Assembly (NCBI RefSeq): GCF_905475395.1
Contig: NC_058337.1
Location: 71,382,368 to 71,446,367 of the forward strand
Length of the DNA stretch: 64,000 bases
Reading direction: 5' to 3'
Source of the DNA: Chrysoperla carnea
Taxonomy: Eukaryota; Arthropoda; Insecta; Neuroptera; Chrysopidae
Below are positions 27,901-40,300 of the stretch, in pieces (the stretch's first letter is position 1; every line of letters begins with the position of its first letter). The position numbers and the translations under genes were made by a program. The notes beneath the pieces are model-generated. The model ran no database searches. It saw only the letters and a program-made list of their open reading frames with translations, and had not been told where the DNA came from.

Positions 27901-30900
27901 TAATAGGTAATCATTGTTTGATGATAATAACGTATACTCACAAAAACGCAAACTACTTGTAAATTTTGTGTTTTCAAGTATGAGTTATGAATTCCAACCT
28001 ACACACTTTAGACATTCGAAAGTGTAAATGCTTTTAAGGGAAATGCATCGTTTTGCTGGATGCAAACTGCGCAGAGAACACATCTTGCAAATCTAAAAGT
28101 AATAAATTTAGCCACCCAAATCTCAAAAAAACAAGAAGCCACAAAACAACAAAAATCACTCAAAACAATGACTATTTCGATCGAAAATTTTGAAAGTTTA
28201 TCAGATTTCATCAACATATCTTACCTTAAAACACAAGCCATAATTAATAAATGTTGTGGAACGTATGATGTATTTAACATTAACGATGTGTCTGAACGTA
28301 AACACGTTAAAAGTGCTCGTAAACGTCGACGTTTATCATCTAGTGCAGCACCAAACCAGAGTCGTTGTATTGTTGGTACACCCCAACCAAGTGGCTCAGC
28401 ACGTACAATAACTGGTTTATCATAGTTATTTGCCTTAGACCAAACCCATTCTTTAACATGTACTTCAGGCAACTCAACTTTTTCACCATCTTTTTCTTTA
28501 CTACGTGCCACATATTGTAAATGATGTAAATTAAATAAGATAGCGTAGACATTTTGACGTATTGGTTTAAATAAATTATAGACAGGTGGAATTTCACGAT
28601 GATGTTCATCTTCAAGTAAACATGGTAAACGTACTTCACCATGTGTTAAAATTTGTAATATTAATGGTGACATTAAACCTGAAATAATTCACCATTTTTA
28701 TTATTACATTAAATGTAATCGTTTTCATAATAAAAAGCTAAAGTTTGATATTTCCTGCAATAGTGGATGCAACTGGAACCCTACTCCTAATCCTCTTATC
28801 TCGGATTTTCTAAGAAGAGATTGTTTGCTTGAATTTAAGGGATGAATCGATTTAGAAAATTATAAAATATACCTTTTTGATGGCGTTCAGATGCTGTACG
28901 CAGTACTTCTGGTGCTACATATGCTAATTTTACAATCGGAGTTTGTTGTTCAGTCTTCTTTTGATTTTTAGTGGTTCCTCCCTCCTTATTTTTGGTTGGT
29001 GGTGTTGCTATTGTTGTCTGTTTCGTCGGTGATGCTGTTATACTACTCGAACTCGAACTGCTTGAACTAATTAATAAGGATGTGGCTGATGGAACAGTTC
29101 CATTCATTTGACCATTCATGCGTGAATTATCAGATGATGGTACTGATGAATCGTATTCTTCATTTGAACCTACAGATTCAGTTACTTTAAATACTAATAA
29201 TTAAAAATTAAAGAAAGACTTCTTTTAGACTAATCCCTTCTGAATTATAAATCATTAACAAACAAATCGAAACAACTTTTAATAAAGTTAGCAGACTCTT
29301 CCCACATAGAGTAATGCATTACGAGTAACATATTGTAACATAATCAACCCAACAAAATTATTGCGATTACAGACGTTGGTTTTACGAACAGGTTGTTGGA
29401 CGCCCGCCCTGTTGGGCATAAAACGCACGATAAAACCAAATTCAGTAATTTTTTGAAGTTATACTTCTTTTGGCGCGTTTGGATGAGAGTGAATTTGTGA
29501 GCTGCGCGCGCACGAACGACATGATGAAGTTAGCCACAGAATTGAAATAATAAAAAAATATATTTTCAACACTGAATATAGTTACAGTACTGAGTGTTCA
29601 TACTATACACTACATAGTACTTATATCCCTGAGCCAGTTCAAGTCGATGGTTGTGAAATATAGTATTCATATGAATAATTAATTTTGAATGAAAGAAGTA
29701 TAACTTCTAACGCGTGTACATAAGTACACACACTCTTTTTTTATGTTCGTGACCAATTTATATTATTTAATCTCACAGATAGTTAAGAAATTTAATTGTA
29801 TTTTAGCTTGTTGGATTTTCTATCGAAATAATGAAAAAAATAGCACATACCAATGCCTGAAGTCAATTTTGACGATGAATTACTTTCAAGTTCACATGGC
29901 TGTTCGATAATAATTTCTGGTGTCATGACTGCGTTAGCAGTCGCCAGTTTGTAATCTTCTAAGCTTTTTTGCTAAAACAATAACATTTACATTTAGACCC
30001 GTGCATCACTAATTTATAAAATTAATCATTTTTCTCTTACTTCACGTTCAGTTGTTTCAGAAGCAAAACCAGACAAATCTAAATCAGCTTCTTCCGATAA
30101 CTTTGCCTGTGAATTTGCTTGTGCATTTCCATTACTAACATTATTTGCTTGGTTATTGGAGCTGACATTGTTTTCATTTGTTTGGTTTTTATCTTTATTT
30201 TTCTTATTAAATCTGCGAGAATCTAAAAAAATATATTGAGTTCTTAAATTTTACTTTTATATTTAAAGAATTATGGTCAGTTATAAAAATAAGCACAATT
30301 TCGAAAAGTACTTAGTAACTGTAACTGAAAACTCTTCATGCACTTTTTTTTTATTCAAAAAATTCGAAAGTAAGTGAAATTAATTCTTAATTGTATAAAC
30401 TATTTTCAAAGAGTGTTTTCCTGCGATTTCATAATTATAAATTATACACAAAAGTGTAATAACCGTTTATTAAAATGATTACTTACTGTTAGCAGAACGA
30501 TAGCGTAAAAATCCTTCCTTGGTCCCATTTAGATAATACTGTATAGATTGTCGCAGTAACAATGCTTTTGGATCAGTTGACGATCCAAACACTTCTTTGG
30601 TAACATTATCCAGGTTATTCGGATCGGGAAGACTTTTTACAAATAATGCGATTGCTTTTATCGAATCGTAATTCTTTAAAATATAAATAAATTTTTTTTA
30701 AACTCAAGAATATTTTAGGAATGTCAAAAATTCTCAAAAATTGTACAATAACTTTATTTATATCGACAATAATGTAAATCTCTCTCAACAGGTGGAATTA
30801 TCATGAAATTATGTCGCTTGCGTAGATTAACGTATTTAAATTAAGTATGTGGCTATAACTAAGGTGAGAGTAAGTAAAAATATTTTTCTAAGATAGAAGT

Positions 30901-33900
30901 TAGAGATCGGTTGGAGTGTAATCATTTGCAGCGTTTTTACTCATTTATGTTACAATTGAACTTTTGAATAAACTATTTTCAGTAAAAGAAAACAATCGAT
31001 ACTAATTTTAAAAGTACAGATTATTTTTTAGAGGCATTTAAATCCCACAACCATTAAAACTATACTCTCAATAATTTTAAAATTCTAAATTGAAAACTAT
31101 TCTAAACTCAATTTCCAAAGAATTTTCGACATTTGATACATTTTTCAGAAATTTTCAACTTACGTTTTCTAATTTATTATTTTCTAAAATACTTTTATAA
31201 AAATCACGTAAATCGTTTTCAGATAGTAAATTATTGCCCATTAATGCAGCTACGATACATAATTGTTCCCTAGTTATCTCTAACGATTTGTTTAATTCAT
31301 TTACCATATATTCTTTTGTTTCTAGAGAACCCTGTACAAAACACAAAATATATATTTTAATAACCAAATCAAGTGATCGACAGAATCCAAATATTGCGAA
31401 TTAGTTCTTCAAAAAGAAAACTAGCAAATTTGTTTCAATGAAAAAAAAGACATTTTACCTTGTAAGTCAATTTTAAATGTTTAGATGAAAAATATCTTGG
31501 TGGGTCAAAAACAGCATATTCAGCATCATCAGCTAACAAACCATGAAAATTATTTTCACGACAATATGCAATCACTTCCTGATGATGATCATCCATACTA
31601 CATAACACAGTTACATTTAAATGTCGAAAAACCATACGTAACACGGTACGTAGACAAACTGGTGCTGTCCACCATACTTTTGGTGGGGGTGTTCCTTTTG
31701 TATTAATGTGCTTCAGGACCTGTTAATCCAAATTTTCAAAAAATTTCATATGGCTCTTGGATAGAATAGACCACAGTAAGTCGTACTAGTGATTTTTTTG
31801 ATTGTAATACTTTTAAAATTTCCTTCGGCAGGCGTCCTTGTTTTGTAACGTGATGGACAAAAATATTCCTCCATTTGTTATTGAATTATCTTATTAGAAT
31901 AAAAATAAACCGCTTAATGTTCAACCTTAAGATTCAGACACAAAACTTCTTCGAAAAAAATGCAGTGTTTTGAGAAATTTGATTAAAAAATGTTTAAAAT
32001 TAGCAATAACAAAATCACATGAAAAAATTCTAAAAGCATGGTACCCAATAAAAACTATCACAAGTGCGTACTTCGGTCTAAAAATTTTAAAATTCAATTT
32101 ATTTTAAACTTTTCCTACCGGTACTCGAAAAAGAGGAGTTTTACATTTTTTAGCTTAAATTTAAAAAAAAAACGGAGAAACGAAAACCTTAATATTAGGT
32201 TTTGGATTTTTATTTCAAGTTATTATTTATATATAATTAGATATTATTTCTACGACATTAACTTGTTCTCCTAGTGCAGTCAAGAACAAAATAGTACCTC
32301 AAACTAAATTTTTCTTTTTCATAATTATGTGAATTATATAAAAATAAATTGTGCGATGCAAATTGATTAACAAAATTATAATTTGTAAATATATTTTTCT
32401 AATAAATAAAATCACATGTTTAAATGACATCATGGGAATTAGAGCCTGAAATTCTTTTCGTTTAGGCACAAAAGAAAAGCATTGCAGTGATTGCCTGCAT
32501 TTCTTCGAATTTCAAAGAAAGAACTCATACGTTTTAATAGGAAATAGCTTTCGGTCATATTTGAAACATATTTGAAGCCTCCTCGGGTACAATCTTAGAC
32601 TAAAATGTCTAATGTCTCATTTCACTACAAGCTCGTCTTCTCTTACCGCGCAAATAATCCAAAATTTTTTGACATTTACTTCAGACTACAAAGAATTTTT
32701 TTCTGCATTAAATTACAGAAATTTTTTTTTATTTAAATGAATAAAAAATGTAATTGCACAGTCCTTACATAAAAGAAGGTGGAGTTCCTCAATTTTAGGG
32801 AAATCATATTAATTTTAGAAAAAAAAGTTTTATTTAAAAGTTTTAGGAAATTTGTAGATTTAAAAGTTATTATCATTTTATTGTATAAACAAATAATAAG
32901 AGATATCGGTCAAATGGTTAATAAATAAATTTTCATAGTCGTATATGTCAAACGGTTAGTAATAAATAAATAAAAATTTTACAAAAAAGATACATTACAG
33001 AAAAGAGTAAATTTAATTATCTACAATAAAGATTATTACACCATTTATGGTTTAAGTGTACGTTTACGGAGATATAGACCAAAACGGTTTTCCCTAAAAT
33101 TGACTCCCTTTCCCCCTTGTTTTGAAAGGATTTTGTGCATTTACATTCAATACGTGATACTGCAACTATTTATTTTAGGAGTTTTAAACAAACAATTCCT
33201 ATAATTTAGTGCATTATGGACAAAAGTATCGAGTTTCAATATTACCTATACTAAATACTATACGATTCGAAAACTATCTTAAATTCTGTTAATTTTTTAT
33301 TTGTACCTTGTTCACACGTTCTCGTGTTGCGGCCTGTTGCGCTTTCCATTCATTCATACGTTGTGGTTCCATAGCGCCATTAAATACAATTGCTAGTTCC
33401 ATGTTGCCACGTTCTACTGCGTGCATCAATAATGATAAAAATTGAATAGTTCGATTCCACTGTCCACCGCAGGCCCAATCTGTATATAATACAAAAATAA
33501 ATTATTTCCTGTTACTTGAAAACAAATTGACTTTGCTCTATAGGAGGAATGAATTGCGTTCTAAGTTTAAGATTCTAATAATGGATAAATGTAACAAGTC
33601 TAAAGCACGAAGTAATAAAAATTCAGATTTTTAAAGGGGGTTAAATGACACAGGTAATACTAATATAAAATGCTTTCAGGAGCTTACATTTAGGGAAAAC
33701 AAAAAAAGTACTCATGACTTTTTTGCCCAGGGCTTAGTTTTTGGAGACAAAAGTCACAAAATGCCCCAACATACGCATTTTTTCACATTGTAATTGAGCC
33801 AAGGACTGTAAAATTTCGTCATCAGAATCAAAAAATATTTTCATATTCAACAAATAAAATTTACAAAATTTTAAAAACCCCCGGCATGTTTTTCGGATAA

Positions 33901-35464
33901 GGAAGGCTTTAATCGCATTTGAAATATATCTAAGAAAACTCTCCAATAAATGACCTTTTTCCTTAGAGCCTTCTCCAAATTGAACCGATTTTGAGTATTT
34001 ATTTATATATTATTTAAACTTGCACTTGAAACGTAGCTAAGAACTCTCTGCATTAAATTAAACTTTCAAACGAACCAAACAAAAAAAAAAAAGAAAAAAA
34101 ACACCGGTTCACAGATAGAAAGAGTAAGCGATCAAACTTATAACACCTCATTTTTTGGTTCGGGGGTTAAAAACAAGTTTAAAAATTGTAAAAGTTTTTC
34201 CAATTTTCTTTTTATCTCGACAACTAAGGATTGGACGTAAATATTGTGTATTTTTTGGATTAAAATAAACAAGTTTTTATTTTTCAAGAAAATGATTGTA
34301 AAAACATTTATAATAAAAGCCATACGATCGCCCAACCAAAAAATTTCACGTTAAGGAGGTTAAAAATAAAAAATTGGTAGGTTCCATCAAAATAATATTG
34401 GCCATTGGGATGGGTTTTGTACCAATACTCCAGTTACTCTACTTCCAGTTTGAATCACTGAAATAATTTTAAAAAAACGATTAGATCACCACTCAATGGG
34501 GCAGGGAAAGTGTAAAAAAACTTTATGCCTCTGAAGGTTTATCAAAAGTAAAAGATTCTTTAAGCCCGAAAGTTCTCAAATAATATTAATAGTCCAAGAT
34601 CCTAATCACCCCAGACTTACGTCATTTTAGCAAACCTGAAATTTTTAGGATCGGTAGTGTGACTTAAGTCTGGGGTCACTGGGATCTCAATAATAAAACA
34701 TACCATCTTTTACTAAAAAGAATATAAAATATTGTTGTGTTAACGGGTGTCGGGTTTTATAAATATTTTATTAAATAATCTGTTTTCGGAGTGGAACATT
34801 GATTTATATAAGTGGTATAACATAAATACAGAAATGATTCTATATTTATTCCAGATTAAAAAAGATTACTCATTTGATTGTGTTTAAAACATCATAACAT
34901 TCAGCCCAATAATTTATATACAATCTGAAATTTCATACTAGAATTTACGAATGAATAATTTTTCATTACTAAAAAGAAAAATTGTTTCTTCACACATAAA
35001 CTCTAAACAAAACGTAACGGAAGATTCTGGTGCTTTTTGAGGTATCCTGTATAGTTTTCGGGTTATTATAACGGAAGATACGTGAATTAAGTTTAATACA
35101 ATATACAATTCACGTTCAAGACTAAATAATGGAAACAAGTGTAAAAGTACCAGAAGTACCTATTTTCGATGTAACATATCATTAAAAAAAAATTTTTTTA
35201 AAGTATTCGAGATAAGGATGTTATTGTACTAGGTATATCCATACCAGAAAAATAGCCTCCATATAATCGATCCAGACAGCATTCACCATCCACAACCAAT
35301 TTCAATTTGTTTGGTTGATTTTGTTGCGGTCGATTACGATTCCGACCTCCTTGTTGCGCCGGCTTTGTTGGCAAATTTCGTGCAATACGAAGTAAGTCAA
35401 CATTAACCGCACCACCAGGCACAGATGGATTTTCCATAAATTGTTGTAAGTCTTGAACACCCAT
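24975..35464 (-). CDS. FAM120A-like protein (constitutive coactivator of PPAR-gamma-like), complete, 13 exons
   Basis: Exons in transcript order: 35464-35245, 33479-33307, 31719-31459, 31331-31164, 30673-30487, 30222-30041, 29971-29851, 29169-28873, 28678-28225, 27607-27493, 27221-26568, 26500-26430, 25188-24975. Phases agree throughout and give 1038 residues, against 1118 in human FAM120A. The start MGVQDLQQFMEN, the LVVDGECCLDRLYGGYFSG strand, the DDHHQEVIAYCRENNFHG motif and the ADDAEYAVF motif form the N-terminal PIN/FEN1-like domain (about residues 1-300). A Ser/Asn-rich linker follows. The C-terminal region has VAPEVLRTASERHQKG, PIRQNVYAILF, MRSDTSLMLN-like and ILRRQELDAFITQA blocks, then an Arg/Gly-rich tail. 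Vertebrate members bind RNA and act in Src signalling or transcription; the insect role is unknown to me. A 14-residue Lys/Asn-rich exon (26500-26430) and a Thr-rich end are lineage features. Confidence 0.92.
29452..29712. repeat. Inverted-repeat element in a FAM120-like intron
   Basis: AGAAGTTATACTTCTTT-type sequence near 29455 is mirrored near 29693, each next to a GGCGCG or AACGCG motif. The block and its left flank (29380-29520) are clearly richer in G+C than the surrounding intron. It is likely a small mobile element; no ORF. Confidence 0.4.
34600..34683. repeat. Hairpin in FAM120-like intron 1
   Basis: An imperfect stem pairs ACCCCAGACTTACGTCA on the left with TGACTTAAGTCTGGGGT on the right across a spacer of about 35 bp. 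It lies deep inside the first intron. It may be a MITE remnant. Confidence 0.5.
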
Positions 35465-37379
35465 TTTGCATCAAAATTAAGTGTCCCAATTTCACACAAA
35501 TATTTATATGAATAAAAAAAAACGAAAAATTGAAAAAATGTATTTCAATATTTGAAATTCACCAAGTCTTAAATATGTTCTAGATGCGACCAAAACTGTA
35601 AAATTAAAAAAGAAATTTCTTGATTTTAAACCGCAGTTTATTTTATGCAAAAAATTTATTTTGTTCACTTACAAATGTCACTTATTTCAACAAAAATATT
35701 TTATAGTATTATTAATAGGTATGAGGTTACTAAGGATACACCGGGAAACAGTTAACGACTACGGAATAGTAAAAACTTTGTTTATTATTTGATTTTCTTG
35801 AGATATTTATTCCTATTACTAATAAAAATCAATTTTTGATAATTCAAGGCCGCCATTGAATAATTATTTTACAATTTTTTTTTTTTTGTCTCGAACTATT
35901 ATTAAATAATCTAGATTTTAATATTTAATGATATTAATTAATTTAATTAATTAAATACTAAATAAATCGATATAATATTAATTAGATTGATAGTTGTTGA
36001 AAAAACATATTTTTTTTAATACCGGCATGTGATGTAAAAATTTACATGGGAAAACAAGTAAAAAAGCAGCCTGATTAGCGCATACAAATTGAAATATACA
36101 CACCGCGTTACATCACAAATATATATCACATATAAATTTTATAGGAAGTTATTATACACTATACATATATTGCTAATTAATATTTAGAATATTAAACGTA
36201 CCAAGTTAATTAATTTCATAATTAATCATCTTATTTCACGGCACACAATAATATTTATTTAATTCATGTATATTTTGGTAAGAAATACTTTATAACGGAA
36301 ACAACATATTTTTTAACTTTTTGCCGGAAACTGTGTTGAATAAGCGCAATAACTTTCATACTTTTTGTATATTTTTGCGGGAAATTTAATTATTTTTCTA
36401 AAAATGTGTTTATTTGAAAACTTTTTAATATTCTAAAACACTTTTTTAATATCCTAGAAAATATAATAATTCTTTTAGTAGATACTTTTTAACTTTGAAA
36501 TCAAGACAAATAAATATTTGAAACGCTTTTCTATAAAATAAATTTCAATGAACTAACGACTCTGTGCTCGTATGTAAGTAGAAATAAAAGCTTGAGTTGA
36601 AAACGAGTTCAAAATTATAAAACAATAAATTGAGCTTGAAGTCAATTTAATTTTTAATATTTTAATTAAACTTAATGTGCATTAAGCAATTAAACGATTG
36701 AGGAAAAAGTGATTTTAGTAAACACTTGCGCAAAAATATTTTTTTAATACTTTTCTACCTACAAATGATTTTCTGAACATCATCTGAACTCCGCACTCGC
36801 TCATTATGGCGAATTTTGAATTCCATTATGCGGCTTCGAATTCGATGAATTTTACAATTCAATAAGTACTAACGAAATTTTTGTTTATCTGAAGGAAATA
36901 CACAGAAAAAGTTTAATAAATTGCTATAATTTCTTACTATGCTTACTTAAAACGCACTTGTTGAAGCAAGTAAAATGATTTTGCGGATATAAATAACTTA
37001 TTAGGAAGTCAAATGTACGAGGACCTTGCATGGAGTAAAAATTTGTACAGCAAACTTGATATGACGACCCTTACGCTATTACAAATCAACCGGATAATTA
37101 CAACAAAAATATATAACTTCTAAATAACTTTATTTTTACAAAATACAGTCTCTTTTAAAGTTTGTTTACAATAAATTATTCCTAATTTTACAAAAAGGAT
37201 AATAAAAATGTATCAATAAAAATTAGTTTAAAAAAAAGTACGGATAATTTAAATAACATAATTAACTAAATGAAACACGTTGTTTTTAAAACAAAACATA
37301 TTATGCAAAAGGAATGAGCGATTAATAGTCAAATTTTTTTTGCATACATGATCTATTTAACAGATCAAATTTAATATTA
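35465..37379. other. Intergenic region between FAM120-like start and Gp93 end
   Basis: About 1.9 kb holding the promoter side of the FAM120-like gene and the 3' UTR of Gp93. A likely Gp93 poly(A) signal (AATAAA on the minus strand) is at 37129-37134, 246 nt past the stop. A very AT-rich palindromic stretch lies near 35928-35956 (TTAATTAA units). No gene seen. Confidence 0.5.
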
Positions 37380-40300
37380 TTATAATTCATCGTGTTCTTC
37401 AGGTTCATCAACGTCCTCATTATTCGAGTCTACTTTCTCTTTGTCATCACTATCAAAATTAATAGGTTCAGGTACTTCATCGGCTGGGATACCCAACGAA
37501 TCACGAATTAAATGTTCAACAGAGCTTGCAAATTCGGATGTTTCACGTAATAAATAACCTGATCGTAAAGTTGCTGTTCTGAATAACATTACAGCAATGT
37601 TTCGAGTTTCGTCATCAGCACGATCATTTTCAACACGGCGTAACAATTCTTTAATAATTGGATGTCCTGGATTGATTTCAAATGCTTTCTTTTGGTTCAA
37701 ATAATATGTTAATTCCGGATTTTCAGCTTTTTGATTTGCATTCGAAATTGCTAAGCGTTCCATGTTTCCAGTCCATCCAAAAACAGGTGCAATTAACGCA
37801 CATGGCGAATCTGTTAAACGTTCCGAAACTGTAGCTTTTGATATGTAATTGCTTAATGCGACACTCGATAGCCAATTTGTAAGTGGTTCAAATGTTTTCT
37901 TCAATTCTTCCAATTGTTTCTCGGATGTTTCACCAGGTAATTTGAATCCTTCTTTGGCTACATTCGAGAATTTTTTCATTTCAAATTCAGGTAAGTTTGA
38001 TATACAGTATTCATCAATAGCTTCAGTTAAGTACAATACTTCATAGCCTTTGGATAATAAACGTTCAACAAATGGTGAGCTTTGTACTTCTTGCTTGTTG
38101 AGACCAGCGATGTAATAAATAAATTCTTGATCGGGTTTCATACGAGACACGTATTCGGCGAGAGTGGTTTGTGTATCTGGACTGTTTGATGAATAGAATT
38201 TTAATAATTTGCTCAAACGTGTACGATTACTTGGATCTTCCATTATACCAAGTTTAAGACTGAAAAAATACAAAATATGGGTTTAAAAAAATTGAAAAAT
38301 GTGACCAGCCTACTATCGCGTGGGTTTATATGGTAAAAAGAATGATCTACTGTGATGTGAGTAAAAGGGAAGGTGTGCTCGCTTAGGTAGCAGATATAAG
38401 GTTCACTGCTCTCCCATTCCGACATGATGCTTAGTTACCCTGGTTATGTTAATCGAATCTGTGAATTTCACTTGTTTACATCATGCAAGCTACTAACGTG
38501 TATGTCAGTTTTCAAGGTTATTCGGACTAACGATGTGGAGGAAATGAAAATCCAGAAAAAATAATTCTGATAATTTAGATTTTCAGTTAAATGCCCAGTG
38601 AGTTAAACTAACATTTAGAGTTAACTGTTTAAATACCCTGTACTACAGTTCAAGAGATAAATCAACTGATTTTATAAAAAGGTTGTGTCGATAAACGTTC
38701 CTTGTTTTTAAAAATTTTGGAACTATTATTGTGGCTTTTTTACAACAGAGAGCAAATAATTTTTGCATCATAAGACCTGCATACTTGAAATTATTCTGCA
38801 AAGCGAAATAGTGTCAGCGAATTGTACAAAAAAAAAAATCTTAAAAATTCTGACGAAAGTGAAATTACAGTTAGGATCCAAATCAGCTACTACAATACAA
38901 AAATGAAAAAGAGATGGTCAATAATTCAAAACTTACTTCGTAGAATATTCCTTCCAAATTTTTTCATAATCTTCAGCAGGTAGTTTTTTCATCATATCTA
39001 AAATTTTCCGGATCAATTTCTTTCGAATAACCTTAATCAATTTATGTTGTTGAAGTGTTTCACGTGATACATTCAATGGTAAATCATCTGAATCAACGAC
39101 ACCTTGGATAAAACTCAAGTAATTTGGTATCAAATCAGTAAATTCATCAGTGATAAACACACGTCGAACATATAATTTAATATTTGTGTTTTTCTGTCCA
39201 TATTTTGTAAATGCTTCACTTGGTTGTACTTTAGGGATGAATAATAATGCTTTAAATGTGACTTCACCTTCAGCAACGAAATGTACCCGTCCAATTGGAT
39301 CGTTTTTGTCTTTGGTTAAACTCTTAAAGAATTCATTATATTCTTCATCCTCAATTTCAGCGGGTTTTCGGGACCAAATTGGCTTGTTGGTGTTAACAAT
39401 TTCCCAATCCCAGATGGTTTTTTCAACTTTTTTTGTTTTAGGTGCTTCTTTAGTTTCTTCCTCAACTTGGGCATCATCATCGATGACATCATCAGATTTG
39501 TCTTGGGGTTCAGTTGCTTCTCCATCTTCTAAAGGTTCTTCAACAGTGGTAGTTTTACTAGACCATAAGTAAATTGGGAAATTAATGAATTGTGAGTATT
39601 TCCTGACTAGAGATTGAATTGTATCCACTTCTAAGAAATCAGCAGCTTCTGGTTTTAATTGTAAAGTAATAGTTGTACCCCGTTTAAGTGTATTACCACG
39701 TGGATCTTCAACGATGCTATAGCTATTTGCATCAGATTCCCAAATTAATTGTTTATCATCATTATGTTTTGTTGTAACAATTACACGATCTGCTACCAAA
39801 AATGCTGAGTAGAATCCAACACCAAATTGACCAATCATATCATTTAATTCTTGAGTATTTTGAGCATCTTGCATTTTTTGTAAGAATTCTGCTGTACCAG
39901 ATTTAGCAATTGTACCCAAATTATTGATTAAATCTTGTTTTGTCATACCTATACCAGTATCAGTGATATGTAACGTTTTTGTCTCTTTATCCGCTTTGAT
40001 GCGTATACTTAATTCAGGTGTTGCATCTAATTGAGAGGTATCCGTTAACGATAGTAAACGGATTTTATCTAATGCATCTGATGCATTAGAAATTAATTCA
40101 CGCAAGTAAATTTCTTTGTTACGGTATAATGAATTAATAATTAATTTCATCATACGATTCACTTCCGTCTGGAAAGTGAATTTTTCAGCCTTTTCACGTA
40201 GCTCTTTAATTTGTGCAACATTTAGACCATCTAATTTTATGGCTTCTTCTTCACGTTTGACGACTTCATCATCTGAAATAAAACAAATATTTTTTAATAA

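Noticed and set aside
28060-28425. 121-codon plus-strand ORF
   Set aside because: It is the antisense shadow of FAM120-like exon 28225-28678.
39150-39572. 140-codon Ser-rich plus-strand ORF
   Set aside because: It is the antisense shadow of Gp93 exon 3, including its acidic linker.
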